DNA from: Macrostomum hystrix
Taxonomy: Eukaryota; Platyhelminthes; Macrostomidae
Direction of reading: 5' to 3'
Length of the DNA stretch: 64,000 nt
NCBI GenBank assembly: GCA_950097015.1
Contig: CATNEN010000011.1
Coordinates: 6,164,001-6,228,000 of the forward strand
Shown: piece by piece, positions 22,207 through 33,700 of the stretch
How positions within the stretch are numbered: position 1 is the first letter of the stretch
Layout of the letters: the number at the start of each line of letters is the position of its first letter
Made by a program: the position numbers and the translations under genes
The notes under the pieces: model-generated
Told to the model about the DNA's origin: nothing
What the model saw: the letters and a program-made list of their open reading frames with translations, nothing else
Database searches by the model: none

Positions 22207-24574
22207 TCAAATGCGAAAGCTGTCGCCCTTGCCGTCGATGTGACGCAGGCGCAGGTAGAAGTCCGATCCAACGCCCTGCATGGTTTCGAAGGTCAGGCAG
22301 CCGCCCAGGTAGTGCGCGTAGGCCCTGGAGGTCGGCAGGCCGAACCCGAAGCCGTGCATCGGCCCGACGGAGCGGGATTCGGACACCCGGTCGAAGAACG
22401 ACTCATTCTCGTCGCTGTGCTTGCCCGAGGTTGAGAAGTGATACTCGAAGATGCTGGAGGCGATGTCGTGCGCGATGCCGCCGCCGCGATCGCTGAAGCT
22501 GTTCAGGGGAAACGAAGGCATTGGGACTGGGATAATAGATGCCATTTAAGTTATTGGTGTATAAGTTAGCAGTTTTAACTATAGGGAGTATCTATACCCT
22601 CGATAATAACTGCAGGAGGGCTGCGGGCAATGGCACATCATTTGGTGACACTAGACCCGCAGCCAGCGAGGAGGCAGTCGTCAGGCATTTTCCGCTTTTA
22701 CTCTGCCTTGGAGGTTGGCCCTCAAGGGCGTTTATTGCGCGACAAGCCGCCAAGCCTTCTCTCCGAGGCTGAGTACCAAATGAAAGTTGATTAAAATTGA
22801 TTACACCTGCCACAATTGGGCCAGATGTGCAGCTAAAAAACACAAATTATACCAGCGAATTTAGGAATCGAACCGCCGACCTTCAAGCCGTGTGTTCGAC
22901 GCAAACATGTCGTCATATAATTAGTGTTAAACTAGTGCAATACACAAATAATATTTGAAAATGCTAGCCTATCTACTAGGTCAGTAGCATGATTGTAGAA
23001 TCAGTCTTAAGTACACTTTTAAACATTTAATTATAATAGTATTAACCACCCACCCTAAGAGTGTATAATTAGTAATGTGCTATTTGTACTCTGGCCATAG
23101 TTAGCTAGCTTATTTCCTTCTTACTAGAGACTCGGGGTCAAGTTGGTGATGATAATGCTATAAATAAATCTATGAAACAATAAAAACTATCACAACCGGT
23201 TCGCATCTGGATTTGCGCCGTGTATTTTTAAAGTAGATTTTATTAGTCGAGATTTTAGCTCACACACAATGCGGCCATTGGAGTTTGCTTAATTTAGATA
23301 TGACAAATTTTACTGGCTTCGAGTATGACTACTAATCACTGTCCTTAGTGCGCCTTCTGTCACTAACGTTGAATAGCTCGACGTTCGGCACTGATGTATT
23401 TTCGTTCGTTCAATTATTTCAGTTCAAATTCGCGCCAAAACTTTATTAAGTTTTTAAGCCTCTGTTTAAATTTTCCTCTCGTACTCTTTTAAATTCATGA
23501 ATTTCGACACGCATTTAAACAAAAAGTAAAACAACTAGCAGATTTTCTAAGAAAGCCTCACCGCAAAATGAAGTCCACATCGTTGCTGGCCACGGTGACT
23601 GTGACATCCGGCAGGGCGCCGACTTTGGCCCTATTGTGCTCAACAGTGGCTCGGAAGGCATTTTTGAGCACCTCGGTGACGATGTACTCAACCGGCTGGA
23701 TGATGTAGGAGAATGTCGCCTTCCTGTTGCCCGCGATTTTCACGGCCGGGGCCAGGCCGTACTTCATGTCGCACAGCTTGGCCACGTGAGCAGCTCGACT
23801 CTCGATGAGGTCGCCGGGGCAGAATTTGGTGCAGACGACGCCGACGTAGTCAGGACGGTCCTGGCGCAGAGCCAGATGGTGCTCGCACAGGAGCCGGATG
23901 CCGAGGCGCGAGGTGAGGGTCTTGTCTAGGAACTGGCGTACCAGCTGAGGGTCGCGGATGTGCCGGCCGCACTCTCTGAAGCCCTCGGCTAGCATTGTGA
24001 CGACGTCTTTGTGATCGTCCAGTAGTTGACGAACGACGAAAGCGTACTGCTCCTCCTCGGCCAGGTTGGTGACGGTCGGATAGTCTGACAGGATATGGAA
24101 GGCGCGAATGTACAGCTCGTGCACGGACAGGATTGTCGGATTGCAACCGATGATGAACGGCAGGGAGCGGAAGTCATCGATTCGATGTGCAATGCGCACC
24201 GGCAGCTCCTTCTGAAGGTATTGAGCAGAGCGCAGCACGTAGTTCTCATCAGTGGCCCGGCCGGAGTACAACAGCGAGGCTGGGGTCAGACGAACAGAGT
24301 TCTTCTTAGCCGCGGCGTCAATAGCCGACTGATTGTAATAGGAGGTGACGGATCTTGTCCGCTCCCTATCCTGACTGCTGTTGCTGTTGCCGTTGCCGTT
24401 GCCGTTGCCATTGGCCATTGCGATTGCCATTGCCGTTGCCTTGGTGGCGCCGCGAGACTCGATCGATTCGCTGTTGCGCAAGTTCGGACGAGAATTGGAA
24501 AGCTTTGAGAGGGAACGACAGCGCAGCACTTGCTGGCCGATGGCCACGTGTATCACTCTTGTACCAGTTTGCAT
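22207..24574 (-). CDS. BCKDK: Branched-chain alpha-ketoacid dehydrogenase kinase (two exons)
   Basis: Exon 1 is 23562-24574 and exon 2 is 22207-22498. They join in phase 2 (CG plus C, Arg338) to give 434 aa. The mitochondrial-matrix kinase phosphorylates the E1-alpha subunit of the branched-chain ketoacid dehydrogenase complex and so slows valine, leucine and isoleucine breakdown. The sequence shows an Arg/Ser-rich presequence, the helical N-terminal domain of the PDK/BCKDK family, the GHKL-ATPase N box (EVLKNAF, Asn305), the G1 box SDRGGGI (340-346) and the G2 box [13 protein letters not shown] (387-399). The C terminus HIDG...SFRI is characteristic of BCKDK, not PDK. The GTGAGG donor and AACAG acceptor are clear. 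An unusual Gly-Asn run coded by a hexanucleotide repeat sits around residues 55-65. The intron (22499-23561) carries SINE fragments. Confidence 0.93.
22606..22790 (-). mobile_element. SINE family B copy 2 (internally deleted, in BCKDK intron)
   Basis: On the plus strand it starts with the tail GAGGGCTGCGGGCAATGGCA and runs to the CCTTCTCTCCGAGGCTG region. The segment between the AGGAGGCA motif and the GCCTTGGAGG motif is deleted, and the tRNA-like head is gone. Confidence 0.75.
22793..22908 (-). mobile_element. SINE family A fragment (antisense)
   Basis: Contains the antisense tail (TTGATTACACCTGCC) and the antisense head with box B (GGAATCGAACCGCCGACC), but the central region is replaced by about 35 bp of other sequence. 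It directly abuts the SINE B fragment, making a chimeric remnant. Confidence 0.7.
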
Positions 24575-26396
24575 TCTTAGCCGAATAATTGCTATGCCGC
24601 CAATTCGGTATTGAAAGCAAGTGCCCTTGTTTGATACAAAACGAACCAGGTGAGTGTTTTTTTAGCTTTTGCAGAGTTGCAGCTCGGGAGGTCGCTACGC
24701 TTTTGATATATTTGAAGGCAAAATGAAAAGGGACAAAATCAAGGGTAAGAGGGTGAAATGCTGTTCTCTCCCTACTTCTTGCTGAATGTACATGCATCGG
24801 CGGGGAAAGGCTTGGTGAGCCGAGGCACACGCAAGGCCAATTGAGTGTATTTGTTTGACCTTAACTTAGGGATGCTATTTTTAGAACGGAGAATTCCTTC
24901 GCGTACAAAACAAAACTGAATTTCACGCGCCCCATGCGTGTCAGAGTCACGCTCTGGCTTTGTACACTGGAGGCCAACGCGTACATTGTTGGTTGAAGCT
25001 TTGAATCCCAGTTCCTTTCTTCACGCTATAAACAGTACATTCCGAGGCCAAGGCTTGTCACGACCGCACCGCGTGCCAGAGCCCCCAAAGCCCAAAACCT
25101 TCATTGGCTCAGATCTCATTGCGAATGCATGCATAACTGTTTAAACAGAGTTAGCATATCCAGGAACCGGTTCAAGCCTGTATCGACCGGTTGTTGCTTC
25201 CGTACTAAAGGAAACTTAATATTATTAAAAATAGTTTTTTATTCTTTCCATTGGTCTGCGACTGAGCCAGGGCACCATTCTAACTTACTGCTACCTTTAT
25301 ATTCGTTGAAAAGAGGTTAAGCATAGGTCTTATAAAGGTCATTTAATTTGACAATTCTCAAGTACTTTTAAGTCTCCATATAGAACACTCTTGACTGACA
25401 AATATTTCACAGCGTATTCCTTCCCCCCAAGCTATTTAGACAAACTAATAAATTGTCTGTGACAAAAACGGTCATGAGTAGTTTCTGTCCATGCTTTGAA
25501 CTGTATTTATACGTGTACAATAGATTAAATTAGGCCAGATGAACAAACAGAGCATTGTACGGTGCATGAATTGGGAGGCCGCAATACACACCTAAATTTC
25601 TACCTCAACAGCTGTGGGAACTGAAGTAATGGAGAAATCAGGTATCGCGCACAATGATACAAACTGCGTCGCTTAGGCCTGAGATTGGAACTCCCGACCT
25701 CTCGGTGAGAAGTCTGCAGCTCAATCTATAAGAAAAAAAGCAGAAAATAAAATCATAATTTCGTAATGCGTAACTTTTAAGAGCTTTTGAATAAGTCAAG
25801 CTAGTTCAACTTAGTAGAACAATATGAAAATGATGTAACTCATATATATAATTGCCAGTTAAAGTGCTGTGACAAGAATTCATATTTTTATAAACTATCG
25901 AAAATCTTTATCTAGTTTAGAGCGGACACAGCAATAGCAACGCAAATTTAAGAAGAAAAAACTAGAAAACAAAACAGAAAATGGACAGCAATTGAGAGGA
26001 CGCATGAGCGAATAAATTGATCATCAAAGTTTGTCAAAGACAGACAGACAGACTGCACGAGTGTTACGAGTATTTTCTCTCTAAGAAAAAAACTAAAGAG
26101 AGTGAAACAAAACTCAGGAAAAGAATGTTCTCAGCAATGATGCAGACTACAGCTAGGTAAAGCTGATTGACAGTCTCAAAGTTAAACCATTCACAGAGAA
26201 ACAGAAGAACAGAACAGCAAGCACAGCCAGGAAAATAATGTTTTCAAAAGAAAACCTGCACGAATCTGACTGTTCTTTGTTATGCTTAGTGCAGCAAGTG
26301 GCCTTTTAAAATTCACACAAAATACAATACATTTCACAAACGTGGGATTAGCTAGGGCTCTGTTTTCTGACACATCATCCCACGTCGACACTGATG
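24575..26396. other. Intergenic region upstream of BCKDK
   Basis: AT-rich, with no exon I can support. A short GC-rich stretch at 24930-25140 has open frames but no recognisable protein or splice pattern. Confidence 0.4.
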
Positions 26397-26835
26397 TTTG
26401 ACACCCTTTCATATCGGCTCTCTAATGTCTGACACCCTTCTACCCCTAGACTCTCTGATGTCTGACACCCTTCTACCCCTAGACTCTCTGATGTCTGACA
26501 CCCTTCTACCCCTCGACTCTCTGATGTCTGACACCCTTCCACATCGACTCTCTGATGTCTGACACCCTTCCACATCGACTCTCTGATGTCTGACACCCTT
26601 CTACGTCGACTCTCTGATGTCTGACACCCTTCTACCCCTAGACTCTCTGATGTCTGACACCCTTCTACGTCGACTCTCTGATGTCTGACACCCTTCTACC
26701 CCTGAGCTCTCTGATGTCTGACACCCTTCTACCCCTGAGCTCTCTGATGTCTGACACCCTTCTAACCCTGGACTCTTTGATGTCTGACACCCTTCTACCT
26801 CGACTCTCTGATGTCTGACACCCTCCACCCCGACT
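26397..26835. repeat. 30- to 33-bp minisatellite, about 14 copies
   Basis: The unit is built from GACTCTCTGATGTCTGACAC followed by CCTTCTACCCCTA, with CCTTCCACATC and CCTTCTACGTC variants of the second half. Minus-strand frames giving CQTSES-type repeats are shadows. Confidence 0.93.
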
Positions 26836-27708
26836 ATAATATACCTCGCCCTGACAGACAGTCGAATATCTGGCATTCAATTTGCAACCAAACTGCTGCT
26901 AGTTTGAAGCATCAAAGCGAATTTACTAAAAGTAGGACACAGAAAAAGCAAAAAACAGGACAGGCAAAATATTGATTATAATTCAGTGACACAAGGCTAG
27001 TGCAGTAAAAGCTAGGAAAGTGTACTATATAAAAATACAGACAGGATATAATCAACAATTAAGGCTAGCATTTTTATAAAGAAAGAAAAGTATAGGAACA
27101 ATAAGAAATATAGGTAGGTGTGATTAAAATATCGAACATTGAGAAGCAGATATGCGTTTAAGCAGAAGCAGTTAAAGTTGTTAAAATGAGTGACACTCGC
27201 CTAAGAAATAAACAATGGCGGGCCAAAATCAGCTATGAAACAAATTTGGCCTCCAAAACATGAGAACAAAAATGGAATACATTATAATTAGGCGATGACA
27301 GATGATAAGAGAGAAAAGACTAAAGAGCTTCTCTTTTTCCTTTCTCCATTGGGTTAAAATTCGAACTCCCGACCTTGTCTTTGCTATGAAAAAAGCAGAA
27401 TAGATGTAAACTAAAAGAGAGTTAAAAGTGTAGCTTCAGGCAGCTCTAAAAGCAATGACCAGAGAAACAGACCGATCCATTAGCGGTAAGAAGACCACGG
27501 GGGCATCTCAAATACTCACCTTATTCATTTTTTTCTGTAACTCCCAAAATATTCAACCAATCGCCATGAAAATAGGCGAGAGTGGGTACTTGAAATATCC
27601 CCGTGGGTATTTCCCCCTTTCCCCAGGGGGAACAATATCACGGTCTTTCTACTGTCACCTGATTGAGAACTCAGTCCGGCCAGCTAGAAAAACCTAGCGA
27701 TTCGCTCA
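26836..27708. other. 3' flank of the ankyrin/GH20-like gene with dispersed repeat D copy 2
   Basis: Mostly AT-rich. Positions 27530-27610 match the minus strand of 17160-17555 (AATATTCAACCAATCGC and AGTGGGTACTTGAAATATCC), marking a second copy of a dispersed repeat. The 80-codon frame at 27455-27697 lies on this repeat and is not supported as a gene. Confidence 0.5.
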
Positions 27709-30700
27709 TCACAGATCCGGCAGGTCCACGGAATTCAACAGCCGGCTGACCAGGGTGTCGAAGGTGGCCAGGGCCGTGTTGAGGTGCTGCGTGCTCAAAT
27801 ACATACCGGCCCAAGCCGGCCTGGCTGCTTGTTTGAGCTTGATGACCCGATTGGCACAGTCAGTTCTTTGAGCAGGTGTGCTCATAGGCTTAGCCAGCAT
27901 GTGGTAGCACAGCAGTGCCAGCTCAGCAGTGAAGCTAACCAACCTCTCCTCAGCCGTGCCCTCACTCAGCGGCTTCAGATTGAGCTTGGGCACAGGCCTG
28001 AGTTCGATCTCCTGCTCGGGCAGCAGGCCGCAGAACAGCGCCTGGAATGGACTGGGCTTGTCAGCCTGCGACACCGCCGACTCTGCGGGCTCCAGCTTGG
28101 CCAGTGGCTCAGGCAGCCAGCGGGCGACCGCGCCGGCCACTGACGAGTCGTCCATGCCGCCGGCGGTTAGAACGGCCGGATTCCAGGCCAAGCCGAGGGT
28201 GGCCGAGTGAGCCGGCAGGCTGGTGATGAGGTGCGGCCCGATGCCACCGCCGTCCCAGTCGCAGGAGACAATGCCCGATAGGCCGGGCAAGCTGGTGAGG
28301 CTTCTAGCCAGGCCTGGATGCGAATGAGATAATTGGGGATTAACTTGTCTATAGAAATAGTGCACAATTGGAAATGAGGATCTGGAACCGACTAGACTCG
28401 GAAATTGGGTTCTGGAACCGACTAGACTGGGAAATGGGGATCTGGAACTGACTAAACTAGGAAATGACGATCTGGAACTGACTAGACTAGGAAATGAGGA
28501 TATGGAACTGACTAGACTCGGAAATGAGGATCTGGAACTGACTAGACTAGGAAATGAGGATATGGAACTGACTAGACTAGGAAATGAGGATATGGAACTG
28601 ACTAGACTCGGAAATGAGGATCTGGAACTGACTAGACTAGGAAATGAGAATATGGAACTGACTAGACTAGGAAATGAGGATATGGAACTGACTAGACTCG
28701 GAAATGAGGATATGGAACTGACTAGACTAGGAAATGAGGATATGGAACTGACTAGACTCGGAAATGACAATCTGGAACTGACTAGACTAGGAAATGAGGA
28801 TCTGGAACTGACTAGACTAGGAAATGAGGATCTGGAACTGACTAGACTAGGAAATGAGGATCTGGAACTGACTAGACTCGGAAACGAGGATCTGATAAAA
28901 TCCAGACACGAAGCCGTAATCTAAATAGACGTAATCATAAATCGAATCATTTCCATACTGCTATTTAATACAGTAAAAATCTAAATCGGAGGTTCTCATT
29001 GGTTTCATATTTTTCGATACGTATCGGCGCGAACTCACCGGGACAGAACTTGGCTCGGTGCAGGCTGTGGCAGCCAGTGAAGGATAGCCAGGCTCCAGTG
29101 GCTGGTGCCAGTACAAACGACGGCAGGGCCGAGTGCAGGTAAGCGGCTCGATCCTCGGGTCGATCTCGCGGCAGGCAGTGATCAATACAGGTGATTGGCA
29201 GCTTCTGCAGCCAGGCTGGCAGTGCGAAACCCGACGAGGCCAGGTAGAGATGCTGCCGGCCCAGCCCCAGCCAGGCGGGCGCCTCCTGCTCCGGGCCCTG
29301 GGCAAGGTGGGCCGACAGCCGGGGACCCAGGTGCAACGGGCAGTCGGGAGGGAAGGCGCCAACCAGCACCTCCGCTTGGCTTTGCACCTGCGGGTGGTGA
29401 TTAGTGAGTGACAGGCTGATGGGATAGTGTGACAGGCTGATGAGATACAGTGTGACAGGATGATTAGATGCAGACTGACAGGCGATTATATACAGTGTGA
29501 CAGGCTGATGAGATACAGAGTGACAGGTGTTGAGATACAGAGTGACAGGCGGATGGGGTACAGAGTGACAGGTGTTGAGATACAGAGTGACAGGTTGATG
29601 AGATACAGAGTGACAGGCTGATGAGATACAGAGTGACAGGTGTTGAGATACAGAGTGACAGGCTGATAGCGACAGCTCACGTGTCCTAAGTCGGCCACCC
29701 CGACGCCAATGTCGATGCCCAGAACCGGGGTCAGGCCGAAGTCCTCCTCAGCCGTACGGGTGACGCGGCGCAGATCCTCCTGCGCGTAGGGGCAGGCGTG
29801 GGCGGAGCCGCCGAGGCGGAAGAACAGGTGCAGCTGATTGGCCCGCATGCAGGCGGCGGACTCTGCGATGCTGATCAGGGCCTCCGGGCGCGGCAGCAAG
29901 CCGGACGAGCAGTCGATGAGGACGCCGCGAACCAGCGTGGTTGGCCAGTCCCAGACTCGAATACCGGGCACCAGGCCCATAGACAGCTCGGCACAGGCGG
30001 TGAGCAGGGAGGACAGCACCTGGATTTAGGGGGTGGCAGAAGCTCAATATCTTTGAAAGTTGAAGCTCCTCTGTTACCGAAAATGATATAAATGTAGATG
30101 TACTTTATCAATCAATGGGTTCTACGAAAATATCAAAGAGTTCTATGATCAACATTTCTGGGTGAATGGCAAAGCGTTCTAACGCGTGACTGAAATATCA
30201 GTGGTTCTATGGCTGAAATATCAGTGGTTCTATGGCTGAAATATCAATGGTTCTATGACTGAAATATCAGTGGTTCTATGGCTGAAATATCAATGGTTCT
30301 ATGGCTGAAATATCAATGGTTCTATGGCTGAAATATCAATGGTTCTATGGCTGAAATATCAATGGTTCTATGGCTGAAATATCAATGGTTCTATGGCTGA
30401 AATATCAATGGTTCTATGGCTGAAATATCAATGGTTCTATGACTGAAATATCAATGGTTCTATGGCTGAAATATCAATGGTTCTATGGCTGAAATATCAA
30501 TGGTTCTATGGCTGAAATATCAATGGTTCTATGACTGAAATATCAATGGTTCTATGGCTGAAATATCAATTTTTCTATGACTAAAATATCAATGTTTCTA
30601 TGACTGAAATATCAATGGTTCTATGACTGAAATATCAATGGTTCTATGGCTGAAATATCAATGGTTCTATGACTGAAATATCAGTGGTTCTATGGCTGAA

Positions 30701-33700
30701 ATATCAATGGTTCTATGGCTGAAATATCAATGGTTCTATGGCTGAAATATCAATGGTTCTATGGCTGAAATATCAATGGTTCTATGGCTGAAATATCAAT
30801 GGTTCTATGGCTGAAATATCAATGGTTCTATGGCTGAAATATCAATGGTTCTATGACTGAAATATCAATGGTTCTATGGCTGAAATATCAATGGTTCTAT
30901 GGCTGAAATATCAATGGTTCTATGGCTGAAATATCAATGGTTCTATGACTGAAATATCAATGGTTCTATGGCTGAAATATCAATTTTTCTATGACTAAAA
31001 TATCAATGTTTCTATGACTGAAATATCAATGGTTCTATGACTGAAATATCAATGGTTCTATGGCTGAAATATCAATGGTTCTATGACTGAAATATCAATG
31101 GTTCTATGACTGAAATATCAGTGGTTCTATGACTGAAATATCAATGTTTCTATGACTGAAATATCAATGGTTCTATGGCTGAAATATCAATGGTTCTATG
31201 GCTGAAATATCAATGGTTCTATGGCTGAAATATCAATGGTTCTATGGCTGAAATATCAATGGTTCTATGACTGAAATATCAATGGTTCTATGACTGAAAT
31301 ATCAATGGTTCTATGGCTGAAATATCAATGGTTCTATGGCTGAAATATCAATGGTTCTATGACTGAAATATCAATGGTTCTATGGCTGAAATATCAATTT
31401 TTCTATGACTAAAATATCAATGTTTCTATGACTGAAATATCAATGGTTCTATGGCTGAAATATCAATGGTTCTATGGCTGAAATATCAATGGTTCTATGA
31501 CTGAAATATCAATGGTTCTATGGCTGAAATATCGATGGTTCTATGGCTGAAATATCAATGGTTCTATGGCTGAAATATCAGTGGTTCTATGGCTGAAATA
31601 TCAGTGGTTCTATGGCTGAAATATCAATGGTTCTATGGCTGAAATATCAATGGTTCTATGACTGAAATATCAATGGTTCTATGGCTGAAATATCAGTGGT
31701 TCTATGGCTGAAATATCAGTGGTTCTATGACTGAAATATCAATGGTTCTATGGCTGAAATATCAGTGGTTCTATGGCTGAAATATCAGTGGTTCTATGGC
31801 TGAAATATCAGTGGTTCTATGACTGAAATATCAGTGGTTCTATGACTGAAATATCAATGGTTCTATGGCTGAAATATCAGTGGTTCTATGACTGAAATAT
31901 CAATGGTTCTATGACTGAAATATCAGTGGTTCTATGACTGAAATATCAATGGTTCTATGGCTGAAATATCAGTGGTTCTATGGCTGAAATATCAGTGGTT
32001 CTATGGCTGAAATATCAGTGGTTCTATGACTGAAATATCAATGTTTCTATGACTGAAATATCAATGGTTCTATGGCTGAAATATCAATGGTTCTATGGCT
32101 GAAATATCAATGGTTCTATGGCTGAAATATCAATGGTTCTATGGCTGAAATATCAATGGTTCTATGACTGAAATATCAATGGTTCTATGACTGAAATATC
32201 AATGGTTCTATGGCTGAAATATCAATGGTTCTATGGCTGAAATATCAATGGTTCTATGACTGAAATATCAATGGTTCTATGGCTGAAATATCAATTTTTC
32301 TATGACTAAAATATCAATGTTTCTATGACTGAAATATCAATGGTTCTATGGCTGAAATATCAATGGTTCTATGGCTGAAATATCAATGGTTCTATGACTG
32401 AAATATCAATGGTTCTATGGCTGAAATATCGATGGTTCTATGGCTGAAATATCAATGGTTCTATGGCTGAAATATCAGTGGTTCTATGGCTGAAATATCA
32501 GTGGTTCTATGGCTGAAATATCAATGGTTCTATGGCTGAAATATCAATGGTTCTATGACTGAAATATCAATGGTTCTATGGCTGAAATATCAGTGGTTCT
32601 ATGGCTGAAATATCAGTGGTTCTATGACTGAAATATCAATGGTTCTATGGCTGAAATATCAGTGGTTCTATGGCTGAAATATCAGTGGTTCTATGGCTGA
32701 AATATCAGTGGTTCTATGACTGAAATATCAGTGGTTCTATGACTGAAATATCAATGGTTCTATGGCTGAAATATCAGTGGTTCTATGACTGAAATATCAA
32801 TGGTTCTATGACTGAAATATCAGTGGTTCTATGACTGAAATATCAATGGTTCTATGGCTGAAATATCAGTGGTTCTATGGCTGAAATATCAGTGGTTCTA
32901 TGACTGAAATATCAGTGGTTCTATGACTGAAATATCAGTGGTTCTATGACTGAAATATCAGTGGTTCTATGACTGAAATATCAGTGGTTCTATGACTGAA
33001 ATATCAGTGGTTCTATGACTGAAATATCAGTGGTTCTATGACTGAAATATCAATGGTTCTATATGCAAAATATCGATGGGTTCTGACCAAAATACCAACG
33101 GTTCTATGACCGAAAAATCAATAAACTTAATGACCAAAATTGGCAAACTTCATGACTAATATACAGACAGCTATCACTTCCAAGCGAATCTTACTGCAGC
33201 TCCGTTAAAAAGGCCGCGAAGATCGGCAGCCATAAGCCGCACACCGGCGCCGGTGACCTCCAGGTAATAGCCCTCTGGCCTGCCGCGGCACACTCTGTGG
33301 CCAATCTCCAGTGACACGCCTTGCACTGGTTTGGTCACTATGAGAGTGCGCGGCCGGAACTGTGACAGCTGGCTGGCTAGGAATCGCAGGGCCGGCTCGC
33401 CTTCAATGCGATTCAAAGATAGCACTAGCGGCTGCTGCTGCTGCTGCGGCTCCTGCTGTCCAGGCTTTGCAACGGTGGGCAGACGGAAGTGCTGGCCAAT
33501 GAGCAGCTGGCACTGCTGCGGTCTGGGCCAGAATGCCCTGTCCAGCACGGAGTCTTTGGCGAAATCCGCCCCGTTCAAAGGCCTTGCCCGGATGTCGTCC
33601 GTTGAGGCCGCCGCCGAAGCTCCATCGGCGCCGTTGGCGACGTACTGGGAGGCTGCAACGTCTAGATGGGCCGCTGAACCCTGCGGCTGCTGCGGCGACA

